A stretch of 64,000 nt of DNA from JBBECJ01 sp963763325 (lineage in GTDB: Bacteria > Chloroflexota > Chloroflexia > Thermomicrobiales > CFX8), in NCBI GenBank assembly GCA_963763325.1, contig CAVXOL010000023.1, positions 667,467 through 731,466 of the forward strand, in the 5' to 3' direction. How positions within the stretch are numbered: the first letter of the stretch is position 1; every line of letters begins with the position of its first letter. Positions 17,757-27,067 of this stretch are shown piece by piece. The translations under genes and the position numbers were made by a program. The notes under the pieces are model-generated. The model had not been told where the DNA came from. It saw only the letters and a program-made list of their open reading frames with translations, and ran no database searches.

Positions 17757-19034
17757 TCATGACTCCCCGGATCCCGGCGGTGCGTCCGGTTTCTGGGTGG
17801 GCCGTGGCCGGTCAGGAGCATCATCATCATCAGATGGCTTGCGCTCGTCGTGGTCGCCGAGAAACTGGGTCAGGATCGCGCGCCAGGGTGCAGCACCGGG
17901 AGGTGCTGGCTGGTTATCTGCCTGGAATGCTGCCATCTCGAACCGTTGCTGGCGCATTCGCAGTGCATCGACGATGATCACCTGGATGGCCGCAGCGAAT
18001 GGGAGCGCCAGCAGCGCGCCAAGCACCCCCATGTAGGTCCCACCAACCAGAACAGCCAGAAACACCGTCAGCGGCGACAACCCGATCGCGCCGCGCATGA
18101 TCCTCGGGACGAGAATGCTGTTTTCAGTGAACTGCAACATGACAAGGAAGACAGCGACGATGATCGCCTTCTCCCAAGAGTCAAGCAACGCGACAATGAA
18201 GGCCGGCACGCCGCCGATCCACGGCCCGATGATCGGGATCAACTCGGTTATCCCGGCGAATACTGCCAACAGCAGCCAGAAGCGCAATCCCAGCGAGCCA
18301 TAGCCGATCCCGGCCGCGACGCCGATGATGAGACACAGCACCAACTGGCCGCGCAGCCAGTCTCCGACTTTGGCTTCGACGTCATTCCAGATGTGGTTGA
18401 CTCGCGCCTGTGACTCCGGCTGGAGTTGCTGGAGCAGCAGCCGCTTGAAGAACTGCTTCTCCATCAGGTAGTAGAACCCGATGACGAAGGTCGCGACGAT
18501 GCCGAACAGTGCAGCGCCGATACCGGTGGCAACGCCAATGGCCGTGTCGCCGGTGGGCGGCGGCGGATTTTCGAGCCGGAACTTGAGCTGCGTCAGGTAG
18601 CGGTATCCAGTTCGGGCGAGAAACTGGTTGTCGCTGGTGCGCCAGTCCTCGGCAAGGTCTTCGATCAGGATCGGTGCCTCGTTGGAAAACGCGCGTGCCT
18701 CGGAAGTGATCAACGGGACGAAGATAATGCCGATCGCTGTGACGCCAAGCAGGATCACGGCGTAGACCGTCAGGATCCCGGCCGCTCGCGGCCAGCCACG
18801 CGCCTCGAGCTTGAGGACGGGGCGCTCGATGACGGTCGCAAACAGAATCGCGAACAGCACCAGCATGACGATCAGCTGGACCTGGATGATGAGATAGAAG
18901 ATCAGCAGGACGATCAGCAGCGAGATGGGTGTCAGCGACGGCCGGCCACGCGGCTCCTCGGTGGCGCTTCGTCTCGGGTCCGCTGCGCTCACTATCTCTC
19001 GCCCCTCGACACCATCGCGATCGTCAGACACCAA
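17757..19034 (-). CDS. AI-2E family transporter (PerM/YdiK/TqsA type membrane protein)
   Basis: 425 residues. Hydrophobic helices occur at about 36-75, 83-110, 165-190 and throughout the C-terminal half ('LVLCLIIGVAAGIGYG', 'FWLLLAVFAGITELIPIIGPWIGGVPAFIVALL', 'GALLALPFAAAIQVII'). The 'ELIPIIGPWIG' and 'GGTYMGVLGALLALP' motifs are diagnostic for the family (PF01594). Members export small molecules or act as Na+/H+ antiporters; transport of autoinducer-2 is established for only a few. A charged tail of about 60 residues with 'DDDDAPDRPRP' follows the last helix. The transcript runs away from the zinc-ribbon gene upstream. Confidence 0.88.
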   Translation of the reverse strand: MVSDDRDGVEGREIVSAADPRRSATEEPRGRPSLTPISLLIVLLIFYLIIQVQLIVMLVLFAILFATVIERPVLKLEARGWPRAAGILTVYAVILLGVTAIGIIFVPLITSEARAFSNEAPILIEDLAEDWRTSDNQFLARTGYRYLTQLKFRLENPPPPTGDTAIGVATGIGAALFGIVATFVIGFYYLMEKQFFKRLLLQQLQPESQARVNHIWNDVEAKVGDWLRGQLVLCLIIGVAAGIGYGSLGLRFWLLLAVFAGITELIPIIGPWIGGVPAFIVALLDSWEKAIIVAVFLVMLQFTENSILVPRIMRGAIGLSPLTVFLAVLVGGTYMGVLGALLALPFAAAIQVIIVDALRMRQQRFEMAAFQADNQPAPPGAAPWRAILTQFLGDHDERKPSDDDDAPDRPRPTQKPDAPPGSGES

Positions 19035-19079
19035 CGTCTGGCCACACCAGCTACCGGGCCGGAGGGACGCGAGCCGAGT

Positions 19080-19436
19080 TTAGAACGAAATCGTCCCATC
19101 CGGAAGCCGCGACCAGTCGATTGCCCAGTACTGCTCATCATACGGGTCAACGGGCCGAACTGTCGCCTGGGAGTTCCAGACGGTGGGGAACGCGTAAGCA
19201 GCCGTACCATCGATCATGAAGGTCCGCGCAACGCCACCGGGTCGCGTCACCGGGAAGATCTCGCGCGGCGGGCGGGAGATGACCTCGGCCTGGAACCAGC
19301 CGTGCTCGGGACAGTGCCCTGCGTGCAATTCCCAGGGAATATTGGCCGTCACCGCTCCGAGCTGCGAAATCTGCTCGTGCTCCAGGTGGGACTGGCAAAC
19401 AGGACAGCGAAGTGGCGTGCGCCGTCGGGCCGACAT
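19080..19436 (-). CDS. Hypothetical zinc-ribbon-like protein
   Basis: 118 residues from ATG 19436; the open frame extends to 19787 but overlaps the oppositely oriented DinB gene there. Near the N-terminus 'LRCPVCQSHLEHEQI' and about 28 residues later 'HAGHCPEHGWFQ' provide a Cys-x2-Cys plus His/Cys pair that could bind zinc. The remainder is a beta-rich tail. No family was recognised. It precedes the AI-2E transporter gene on the same strand by 45 bases and may be co-transcribed. Confidence 0.6.
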   Translation of the reverse strand: MSARRRTPLRCPVCQSHLEHEQISQLGAVTANIPWELHAGHCPEHGWFQAEVISRPPREIFPVTRPGGVARTFMIDGTAAYAFPTVWNSQATVRPVDPYDEQYWAIDWSRLPDGTISF

Positions 19437-19694
19437 CCGGTTCCACGCTCCTCGGTGCAGGTTAAACATCATCGGGTGGCAACTGACCTGCGAAAACGCA
19501 GACAGCGGCGCGTCGGTATCGTACCATAGGCCCATTGTGGCCCAGGGTGACCATGGCCTCGTCATCCCGACACCTGGCAAGGATGACAAAGGACGCACTT
19601 GGAGTATCCTGTGCCCTGATTGACTACGAAGCGGCTCACCAGCAACTTGTGTGGGCTGCCGACTCGACCGGGGAAACCGAAGGAGGAGGGATCT

Positions 19695-20144
19695 GTGGCG
19701 AACTCGGACCTGATCGACAGCCTGATCGCGACCTACCGCAATCTGAACATGACCATCCGCCCAATGTCGGATGCGCAGGTAGATCAAGCGGCCAGTGGCG
19801 GCAAGTCACTACGAGACATGATCGTTGAACTGCGGGACCACGAGATGCAGACATCACAGCAGTTGAAGCTGATGTCGATCGGTGAAGGTGCACTCTCTGG
19901 TGGAATGCCGGAAATCCTGCCGAGCGCTCCCGGAATCAGCATTCGCTCGGTCCTCTCCGAGTTCGGCACTGCCCGCGAAGCGATTCTGGCGCTCATCCGC
20001 GAGCTGTCGGACGACGCCTGGGCTGCGGAACACGACGGACCGAACGGCCGCACGACCATCCAGGCTTTCATCGAGCAACTCGTTGCCCATGACCGAGAAG
20101 CGCTCAGCACGATCGAGCCACTACTCAAGGCTCCAGTTGCCTGA
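19695..20144 (+). CDS. DinB-family protein
   Basis: 149 residues from GTG 19695, with AGGAGGAGGG immediately upstream. It is all alpha: 'LIDSLIATYRNLNMTIRPM', 'SLRDMIVELRDHEMQTSQQLKLM', 'AREAILALIRELSDDAW', 'TIQAFIEQLVAHDREALSTIEPLL'. The ligand histidines are at 'RDHEMQ' and 'AHDRE', the spacing expected for DinB/DUF1706. It is the fourth DinB-like gene of this contig but only distantly similar to the three near the left end. Function unknown. Confidence 0.7.
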   Translation: MANSDLIDSLIATYRNLNMTIRPMSDAQVDQAASGGKSLRDMIVELRDHEMQTSQQLKLMSIGEGALSGGMPEILPSAPGISIRSVLSEFGTAREAILALIRELSDDAWAAEHDGPNGRTTIQAFIEQLVAHDREALSTIEPLLKAPVA

Positions 20145-20189
20145 CGCTTGAGCCACTCGTCTCCACATGGAGACAATTCGATGTCCCGA

Positions 20190-20233
20190 CTCTCCCTGTC
20201 GTTCTGATCCGTGGATCAGAACGACAGGGAGAG
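20190..20233. terminator. Perfect 21-bp inverted repeat
   Basis: Left arm 20190-20210 and right arm 20213-20233 are exact reverse complements (CTCTCCCTGTC...GATCC / GGATC...GACAGGGAGAG) with only GT between. It lies 45 bases after the DinB stop and before the heme-synthase promoter. There is no U-tract; it may act as a terminator or extrude as a cruciform. Confidence 0.65.
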
Positions 20234-20289
20234 CTTATGTTTCCAACCAAACTGCCGATCCGTCATGATCCACGGTTCCCTGCTACCCT

Positions 20290-20319
20290 GGTTGGCTCTG
20301 CAGGTCAGCGGGGTTACAC
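20290..20319 (+). promoter_or_regulatory. Likely promoter for the CtaA-CtaB gene
   Basis: TTGGCT and TACACT hexamers lie 17 bases apart, about 75 bases upstream of the GTG start at 20388. The extended TTACACT -10 resembles the one in front of nadA. Confidence 0.45.
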
Positions 20320-20387
20320 TTCCAACAGGGCTGACGGAGCGGGGAATCCGTCGAGTTCCCGGTTAGCACCAGCAGGGAGAGAACAGG

Positions 20388-22182
20388 GTGTCGGAATCCG
20401 TGGCGCGAACTGGTGTGTCGCGGCTGTCGTTTGCCGTCGCGATCCTGGCGTTCGCGCTGATCGTGGTCGCGGGCGCCGATCTGCGAGCCGCCGGAACCGA
20501 TACCTGTGCCGGCTGGGGCGATTGCTCCGGATGGACCTACCTGACTAGTGAGAGCAACGCGATCGGCCGGCTCCACCTCGCGGTAGCCGGGTTGACGGGG
20601 CTCGCATCAATCGCGCTGATTGCACTCGCCTGGCTGCGACTTCGTGACGATCTCCGCGTCATGCGGGCTGCCATCGCGACCCTTGCGCTGATTGGGGTCC
20701 AGGTCGTTGCCGTGATGTTGCCGGGAGGCGGTTCGGCCGCGACCTGGGGGGCGACCACTCATCTAGGCGCGACGGCACTGCTGCTCGCGCTCGCCATTTA
20801 CATTTCGGCGATTCCAGCATGGCAATCCCTTCGCGCTGCGGCGCTGACGTCCACGGCGAGCCGCGATGATCGCACCTACCCGGTAATCGTTGGCTGGTCA
20901 GTTGCGGCGGTCTTCGCCGTCCTCATCTCCGGTGCATACCTGACTGCTGACGGCAACGCCACCGACTGTGGCGGCTGGCCGGTCTGCGACACTGCTGGCG
21001 CGTCCGGAATCATTACCGCCGACGCGCATGGCCTGCACCGCGTCCTTGTCGTGAGTGCCGGAGTGCTCCTGGTCACTCTCGCAGTCCAGACGATTGCGCT
21101 CACAACGACCGACACGGCTTCGGACCGGCATCGTCGGTGCGCTGGTCGCGGTTTTTGCCGTCGAGATCGTCGTCGGCGCCTTCAGTGCAACCGGTAGCGA
21201 AGGCGCGATCGTCTCTGCCACCCACTTCGGCGCGGCCGGCGTGAGCTGGTCGCTGCTGGTCATCCTCGCGCTGGCGACCGGCGTCGGGACGGCGCCGGCG
21301 ACAGCCACTCGATCGCAACTGACGATCCGCGAGGCCGCCCGCGACTACCTGCGAGTCATGAAGCCAGGCATCATCGTCCTGCTGCTGATCACGACCGTCG
21401 GCGCGATGCTGGTCGCCGGACCGTGGCCATCGATCTGGCTCGTGCTGGCGACGATGCTCGGCGGCGCGCTGGCCTCCGGCGGCGCGAGCGCGCTCAACTG
21501 CTACATCGACCGCGACATCGACCCGGTCATGGCGAGAACCCGCAAGCGACCGCTGCCGACCGGACGGCTGACCCCGGTCCAGGTCCGCAACTTCGGCCTC
21601 ATCCTCAGCGCGCTGGCCGTCATCGAACTCTGGCTGCTGGTCAATCCCCTCGCAGCGTTGCTGGCGCTGGCCGGCAACGTGTTTTATGTCATGATCTACA
21701 CAAACTGGCTCAAGCGCTCGACGCCGCAGAACATCGTCATCGGCGGCGCGGCCGGCGCCTTCCCGCCACTTGTTGGCTGGGCGGCCGTCACCGGGACGCT
21801 CTCACTCTCGGCACTATTGCTGTTCGCGATCATCTTCTACTGGACGCCGCCACATTTCTGGAGCCTCGCGCTGCTCAAGGCGCGTGATTACGAGCGGGCC
21901 GGTATCCCGATGCTGCCGGTCACCCACGGCGCGCAATACACGCGGAAGATGATCCTGCTCTACTCGATTCTGCTCGTCGGCATCACGTTGCTGGTGGTTC
22001 CAGCCAGTGCCGCTGGCTGGCTCTACCTGGCGCTTGCCGTCGCCCTCGGCCTCGTCTTCGTCGGCCTGGCCACGAAGATGTACCTCGAAGGCACCTCGCG
22101 CCTCGCCTGGCGCCTCTTCAAGTTCTCCAACTACTACCTGACCCTCGTCCTCGCCGCGATGGTCCTCGACCGAGCAGTCTAG
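20388..22182 (+). CDS. ctaB: Heme A synthase-like / heme O synthase fusion (CtaA-CtaB), frameshifted
   Basis: About 597 residues reconstructed across a shift near 21,125. The N-terminal half is CtaA/COX15-like: several membrane helices with the four expected histidines ('IGRLHLAVAG', 'TTHLGATALL', 'DAHGLHRVL', 'SATHFGAAGVSW') and two Cys-pair loops ('DTCAGWGDCSGW', 'TDCGGWPVC'). The C-terminal half is a complete CtaB prenyltransferase with 'LNCYIDRDIDPVMARTRKRPLPTG', 'YTNWLKRSTPQNIVIGG' and 'FYWTPPHFWSLAL'. CtaB farnesylates heme b to heme O; CtaA oxidises heme O to heme A for cytochrome c oxidase. The halves run without an intervening stop or start once the shift is corrected. GTG start after GGGAGAG. 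Confidence 0.85.
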
Positions 22183-22183
22183 C

Positions 22184-22281
22184 GCGGGAGTCGGGAATCG
22201 GGAGTAGATGGCTGACATCGTTCGTCGACGCGCTCATGTGAGCCGTGACAATGCACGGTGTAACCCACTCCCGACTCCCGC
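22184..22281. repeat. Inverted repeat between convergent genes
   Basis: GCGGGAGTCGGGA (22184-22196) pairs perfectly with TCCCGACTCCCGC (22269-22281); inner bases extend the match imperfectly. It begins one base after the CtaB stop and ends just before the stop of the opposing phosphatase. The arms consist of GGGA[AG]TC words like the element at 13670. Probably a bidirectional terminator. Confidence 0.6.
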
Positions 22282-22284
22282 CGT

Positions 22285-23526
22285 TTAACCAAACCGCCAC
22301 ACCAGCAACGGCACCAACATCTCATCCGACGTGAGTGAACCGTGTGCGCCGAGACTGGGCGTTGGCTGGGGGCGGGAAGACTGGAACGGGAACGAGGCCG
22401 GGCCTCGTGCCAGCAACAGTGTGTCGCCGATTCGTCGCTGTAGATCGGGATGGTGACCTGGCGGGCCGTAGAGTCCCGCATCAATCGCATCGTTCGCATC
22501 GAGGATAGCTGCTCGTTCGCCCAAGGCGTCCCGGAGACGCAGACGCGCTCCCTGCTCCGGCAGAGTCAGCCCCACCGCCCGGCGTTCGCCGGTCGCGGGG
22601 CTGCGCCAGGCGCCTGTCAGCGCGTTCAGGTCGTTAAGGGTCGTCGCCGACGCCTCGGAGATCTCGGTCAGGCCATGGTCGGCCGTCAGGATGACGGCAA
22701 CGTCATCATCGAGCGCGGCCAACGGATCGAGGACATGACGGCGCAGCGTGTAGGTCAACGAGTCAACTTCAGCCGCCGCGACGTCGCCGTCCGGACCATG
22801 CGTGTGACCGAGCATGTCGACGCCTGCCCAGTAGGCAAACACGAAGCGGCGTCCCGGCTTCTCGATCTCACGGAACAACAGCGCCGCCATCTCGCCGGGC
22901 GTCCGGTGACCTCTGTATGGCGTCTTGCCCGAATGAACCTGCGTCAGCGGCGAGTTCGCGTATTCCTTGTGAGAGACGACGACGCACTCGATCTCGTGGT
23001 CACGCAGCATGTCGTAGATCGTCGGAACTGGCAGGAAGCTGGCAGTATCGAGCAGCGCGGCGTCGAACTGTCCGCCATCAACCGGCTGGAAGCGGACCAT
23101 GTTGACGACTCGGCCCAATGCCGGCAGGAACATCGTGTAACCGGCCATGCCGTGTCGGCTCGGCCCGACGCCGGTCTGGAGGCTCGTCAACGCGGCGGCA
23201 GTCGTGGATGGGAACACCGACGTTATCGTCGCGTCCTGAAACGCCTCATCACCGACATGGGAGAGTGCCGCTCCGTGCCGGCGATGGGCGAGGGCGCTAT
23301 AGCCGTCGATGACGAGCAGAACGACAACACGAGCCCCATCGAGCATCGCGGGATCGAGAATTGACGCATCGAGAGGGGGAAGCAGTGCGTCAACCGGTCG
23401 GTTAAATGCGCGAACGATCGACGCAGCAACATTTGCGACACTGCCGCCTTCGTAGGCTGGCAGGACCGCGTCCGGCCAGTCCTCCGACGAGGAGAACCAG
23501 CGCGCAAGTGCCGTATCCGGTTTCAA
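22285..23526 (-). CDS. Alkaline phosphatase family protein (type I phosphodiesterase/nucleotide pyrophosphatase)
   Basis: 413 residues. Zinc-site and nucleophile motifs of the family are in order: 'VVLLVIDGYSALAH' (first Asp), 'SVFPSTTAAALTSLQTGVGP' (nucleophile Thr), 'YWAGVDMLGHTHGPDG' (Asp and His), 'ILTADHGLTEI' (Asp-His) and 'GAHGSLTSDEMLVPLLVW' (last His). The enzyme would cleave phosphodiester or pyrophosphate bonds; the substrate is unknown. No signal peptide is evident, so it may be cytoplasmic. It is convergent with the CtaA-CtaB gene and 11 bases downstream of the small zinc-ribbon gene. Confidence 0.88.
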   Translation of the reverse strand: MKPDTALARWFSSSEDWPDAVLPAYEGGSVANVAASIVRAFNRPVDALLPPLDASILDPAMLDGARVVVLLVIDGYSALAHRRHGAALSHVGDEAFQDATITSVFPSTTAAALTSLQTGVGPSRHGMAGYTMFLPALGRVVNMVRFQPVDGGQFDAALLDTASFLPVPTIYDMLRDHEIECVVVSHKEYANSPLTQVHSGKTPYRGHRTPGEMAALLFREIEKPGRRFVFAYWAGVDMLGHTHGPDGDVAAAEVDSLTYTLRRHVLDPLAALDDDVAVILTADHGLTEISEASATTLNDLNALTGAWRSPATGERRAVGLTLPEQGARLRLRDALGERAAILDANDAIDAGLYGPPGHHPDLQRRIGDTLLLARGPASFPFQSSRPQPTPSLGAHGSLTSDEMLVPLLVWRFG

Positions 23527-23537
23527 CCGGGGAGCCG

Positions 23538-23819
23538 TCAGAGTCCCTTACGGTCGCGTGATGCCCAGGGCGGGCGTGTCGTCCCTTCGCCGGGGACCGG
23601 GATCTGATTCCGGACACGCGTCCGCTCGGCACTCTCGCCACATCCCGGCACCGGGCACTTGAAGATCAGGGTATACGTCTGGGTCTCCTGGTCGGCGTAC
23701 CGCGCCGCCTTGCCAACCTTCTTGTAGAGCTCCATCGGCACATCGTGCTCGGGACAGACCGGCACATCATCCTGCGGAGGCACCTCGCCCCGAATCCACT
23801 GGATCATCTTCGTGACCAT
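23538..23819 (-). CDS. Small hypothetical protein with zinc-ribbon-like cysteines
   Basis: 93 residues. 'VPVCPEHDVPMELYKKVG' followed about 30 residues later by 'FKCPVPGCGE' gives a C-x2-H / C-x4-C arrangement that could coordinate zinc. The N-terminus 'MVTKMIQWIRGE' is preceded by CAGGAGA. No family was recognised. It ends 11 bases before the phosphatase start on the same strand, so the two are likely co-transcribed. Confidence 0.65.
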   Translation of the reverse strand: MVTKMIQWIRGEVPPQDDVPVCPEHDVPMELYKKVGKAARYADQETQTYTLIFKCPVPGCGESAERTRVRNQIPVPGEGTTRPPWASRDRKGL

Positions 23820-23881
23820 GTCGTCTCCTGTGCCGGTCAGTAATCAGCTATCAGCCGTTAGCTAACAGCATACCAAGCGTA

Positions 23882-23994
23882 ACGAGTTGAAACGTGAACG
23901 TGCTCAGTTAAAAGGAGTTCGAGCCGAGGCGTGCCGACGTTGGAATGTCTCAAGCCAACGCCTTTCGACTCAGCACGTTCACCTTTCAACTCGT
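23882..23994. repeat. Long inverted repeat at the nadA 3' end
   Basis: The 27-base arms 23882-23908 and 23968-23994 match at 25 positions as reverse complements (ACGAGTTGAAA... / ...TTTCAACTCGT). The 59-base interior holds a second short pair (GGCGT/ACGCC). The right arm includes the nadA stop codon. Probably a terminator for nadA on the minus strand. Confidence 0.65.
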
Positions 23995-25198
23995 CTGCAG
24001 CATTCGCTCCAACGCCACCAACGACCAGCGCTTGGTCTCGTTGTCGACGGTGATCCGGTTGACGACCTCGCCGCTGGCGAGATGCTCCAGCACCCAGAGG
24101 ACGTAGGCGGGATGGACACGGTACATCGTGCTGCATGGGCAGATGACCGGGTCGAGGCAGGTAGATCGTCTTGCCCGGCTGCTCGGCCGCCAGCCGGTTG
24201 ACGAGGTTGATCTCGGTCCCGACGGCCCAGTTGGTACCGTCCGGCGCGTTGCGGATCGTGTCGATGATGAACTCGGTCGAGCCGTCCAGGTCAGCCGCCT
24301 GGACGACCTCCAGCCGGCACTCCGGATGGACGATGACGTTGACGTTCGGGTCGTCAAGCCGTGCCTGTTCGATCTGCTCGACGCTGAAACGGGCGTGGAC
24401 CGAACAGTAGCCCTTCCAGAGTATCAGCGTTGCGTTCCTGAGTTGCTCGGGTGTGTTGCCGCCCAGCGGCTTGAACGGATCCCAGACGACCATCTTGTCG
24501 AGCGGAATGCCCTTCTTGACGCCGGTGTTGCGGCCAAGGTGCTCATCCGGGAAGAACAGGATTCGCTCGCCACGCTCGAAGGCCCAGTCGAACGTCTTCG
24601 CCGCGTTCGACGAGGTGCAGACGATGCCGCCATTCTCGCCGGTGAACGACTTGAGGCTGGCGGCCGAGTTCATGTAGGTGATCGGGACGACACCGGTGAT
24701 CCCAAGCTCGTGCAGCGCGTCCCAGGCGTCCGCGACATCCTCAATCTTGGCCATGTCGGCCATCGAGCAGCCGGCTTCGAGGTTCGGCAGGATCACCTGC
24801 TGGTGCGGCTTGCGCAGAATGTCGGCGCTCTCGGCCATGAAATGGACGCCGCAGAAGAGGATGAAATCCGCCTCGGCCCGCGATGCCGCCTGCTGCGAGA
24901 GCTTGTACGAGTCGCCCCGGAAGTCGGCGAACTGGACGACCTCCTCGCGCTGGTAGTGGTGACCGAGGATCACCAGCCGCTCACCAAGTTGGCGACGATA
25001 CTCCCAGGTCCGCTCCTCGCGTTCTCCCTGCGGCATCGTGAAGTACTCGCGCGGAATTTTCGGCTGATGCTGCGGTGTCACGCCATAGCGACCTAGCAGC
25101 TCGTATGCGCCGGTGCCTTCTTCCGGCACACAGCTCGCCTGCTCCTCAACAACGATCGGCACCGGCCGCTTCCCCGGCACAACCAATGAGACTGCCAT
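23986..25198 (-). CDS. nadA: Quinolinate synthase NadA, frameshifted near the C-terminus
   Basis: About 403 residues, the long Bacillus-type form, reconstructed from two frames with a shift near 24,155. It carries the conserved 'ILGHHYQREEVVQFADFRGDS', 'FCGVHFMAESADIL', 'YMNSAASLKSF', 'VCTSSNAAKTFDWA' and 'HPECRLEVV' blocks. The [4Fe-4S] cysteines are in 'FCGVHF', 'GYCSVHARF' or 'HPEC', and 'CPCSTMYRVHP'. NadA condenses iminoaspartate (from NadB) with dihydroxyacetone phosphate to quinolinate for NAD synthesis. nadB and nadC are not adjacent. A paired palindromic operator overlaps its promoter (25269-25305). Confidence 0.93.
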
Positions 25199-25261
25199 TG
25201 TTCACTCGGCCATTTCGTTCCGCTGTGTCCGCCTGCCGCATCGTCGCGGCTCCTCCACAGC

Positions 25262-25305
25262 CAGATTAGTGTAACACTGACACTTATTAGGTGTCAACGT
25301 GACAC
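25262..25305 (-). promoter_or_regulatory. nadA promoter overlapped by two palindromic operator sites
   Basis: Two 15-base palindromic boxes, GTGTAACACTGACAC (25269-25283) and GTGTCAACGTGACAC (25291-25305), share the pattern GTGT-N7-ACAC and start 22 bases apart, so they face the same side of the helix. On the minus strand a TTGACA -35 lies in the distal box and a TACACT -10 lies in the proximal box with 18 bases between. This is what a repressor site for NAD-biosynthesis control would look like; which regulator is unknown. Confidence 0.65.
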
Positions 25306-25311
25306 GAACGA

Positions 25312-25423
25312 GGTGACAGGTGACAGGGGACAGGGGATAGGAGTTCATTCGGTCAGAGAGGAAACGTTCCGTCTCCACCCCCACGAACGAACTCCTATCC
25401 CCTGTTCCCTGTCACCTGTCACC
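25312..25423. repeat. 40-bp near-perfect inverted repeat built from GGTGACA/GGGGACA words
   Basis: Arms 25312-25351 and 25384-25423 match at 38 of 40 positions. Each arm is itself a string of degenerate 7-base words (GGTGACA, GGTGACA, GGGGACA, GGGGATA). It lies between the divergent nadA and MFS promoters, so a terminator role is less likely than for the others. Confidence 0.75.
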
Positions 25424-25490
25424 TGTCCCCCCGCCCTGTGCTAGCCTGTATCCGGCAGAGTGAGACCGGGTCCGGTGGTGGAGGCGAACA

Positions 25491-26775
25491 ATGGTGAATC
25501 TGGGTCGGGCGTCGCGTCGCGAGGCGCGTTCAAGCGCGCCTCCCGTTGAACCGATCGTCGCGCCGCCCGAAGAAGCCGGAATGCTGCACTCGCTGCAGGC
25601 GTTTCAGTCGTTCCGGCTGCTGTTCATGGGGACGCTGGCGACCAACTCGGCCTTCTGGATGTATCAGATCGCCGTCGGCTGGCTCGCGCTTCAGAAGACC
25701 GATTCGCCACTCTTCGTTGGGCTGACCGGGTTCGCCGGCGGCATTCCATTGCTGTTTCTGGCCCTTCCGGCCGGAGTTGTCATCGACCGCTTCGACCGGC
25801 GCAAGGTGCTGATGACCGCCCAGGTCGGCGTGATGACCGTCGCGGGGCTGTTCGCGCTGCTGGTTGGAACCGACCTGATCCAACGCTGGTCGATTCTGCT
25901 GCTGGCCTTCCTCTACGGCATCGTTATGTCGTTCGTCTTCCCGACACGCAACGCGATCGTTCCCGACCTGGTTGACCGCGAGCATCTGGCGAACGCCGTC
26001 GCACTGAACGCCGCCGGCCAGAACGCCACCCGCGTCGTCGGCCCGTCCCTGGCCGGACTGCTTCATCGCCCTGATCGGTATCTCCGGAACGTTTGCGGTC
26101 GCCGCATCGATGCAGATACTGGCGCTGTACTGGACGTCGCAACTACCACCCAGCGCGTCGGCAAAGTCGGCACGCGGCGGCACACTCTGGACAAGCCTGA
26201 CGCTCGGGCTGCGCGTCGTCGCGAAGGACCCGTTCCTGAAGGGCTTGATCCTGCTGGCGACGGCGACGACCGTCCTGATCATGCCCTACATCAATCTGAT
26301 GCCGGTCTTCGCTCGCGACGAGCTTGGGCTCGGCTCGACCGGCCTCGGTGTCCTGATGGCCGCCAGTGGAATGGGATCGGTCGCTGGCGCGCTCTCAGTC
26401 GCACGCTATCGAAAGCTCGCAACCTGGCCAGGCATCCAGATCATCACGGCGGCTGGGTTCGCGGTGCTGGTCCTGCTCTTTGCGATCACGCCGTCGATGC
26501 TGCTGGCAACGATTCTCCTGTTCGCTGCCGGCCTGATGAGCGCCGCCTACATGGCGATCAACCAGACGGTACTCCAGCTCAAGGTCGACGATGACGTACG
26601 CGGGAGGGTCCTGTCGATCTATCTCCTGACCTGGGGGATGCTGCCGCTGGGGCAACTGCCGATTGGCGCGCTCGCCGACCGGTTTGGCGCGCCGGCGGCA
26701 ACGGCGATCGCCTGTGCGGTGGCACTCGCCTGCGTAGGATTGATCACGTGGCGGTTCCCATCGTTACGCGATTAA
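25491..26775 (+). CDS. MFS transporter (EntS/MFS_3-like), frameshifted
   Basis: About 428 residues across a shift near 26,065. Twelve hydrophobic helices can be counted over the two frames. The MFS A-motif appears as 'LPAGVVIDRFDRRKVLM' between helices 2 and 3, with the family-specific 'FPTRNAIVPDLVDREHLANAVALNAAGQNATRVVGPSLAG' after helix 5; the second half holds 'GALADRFGAPAA'. This pattern fits the enterobactin-exporter-like MFS_3 branch (proton-driven drug or siderophore efflux); substrate unknown. The ATG at 25491 follows GGAGGCGAAC. Confidence 0.87.
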
Positions 26776-26832
26776 CCATTTCTTCTGTTTCGGAATGTCA
26801 CCACCTCTCTGGATTTATCCGGCGCAAACCGC

Positions 26833-26860
26833 TTGTGCCAGCGAGAAATCCTGCTATATT
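26833..26860 (+). promoter_or_regulatory. Promoter of solute-binding-protein unit 1
   Basis: TTGTGC, 16-base spacer, TATATT, with an upstream TG (CTGC-TATATT) giving an extended -10. The same spacing and TG element recur in front of units 2 and 3. The leader to the start codon is about 205 bases. Confidence 0.55.
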
Positions 26861-27067
26861 GTTCTCACTATCCTCTCCTCCGAAGCCAGTCATCTGACGA
26901 ATCGAACGGTCTCGCAACGTAGACGATCGTGACGCAGCGATCGGCAGATCGCTCCATTTTCGCGAAGCGTTGGGCTGAGACGTTGTCAAGACCGCGCCAG
27001 GTTCCGGAGACTGCGCATCGGGGAAGATCGGATCGACGAGCGCACAGTGGATGGAGGAATGACTCCC

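Noticed and set aside
13670..25423. CRISPR array or transposon termini from the inverted repeats
   Set aside because: There are no regularly spaced direct repeats with unique spacers, no cas genes and no transposase or target-site duplications. Each element has a different sequence.
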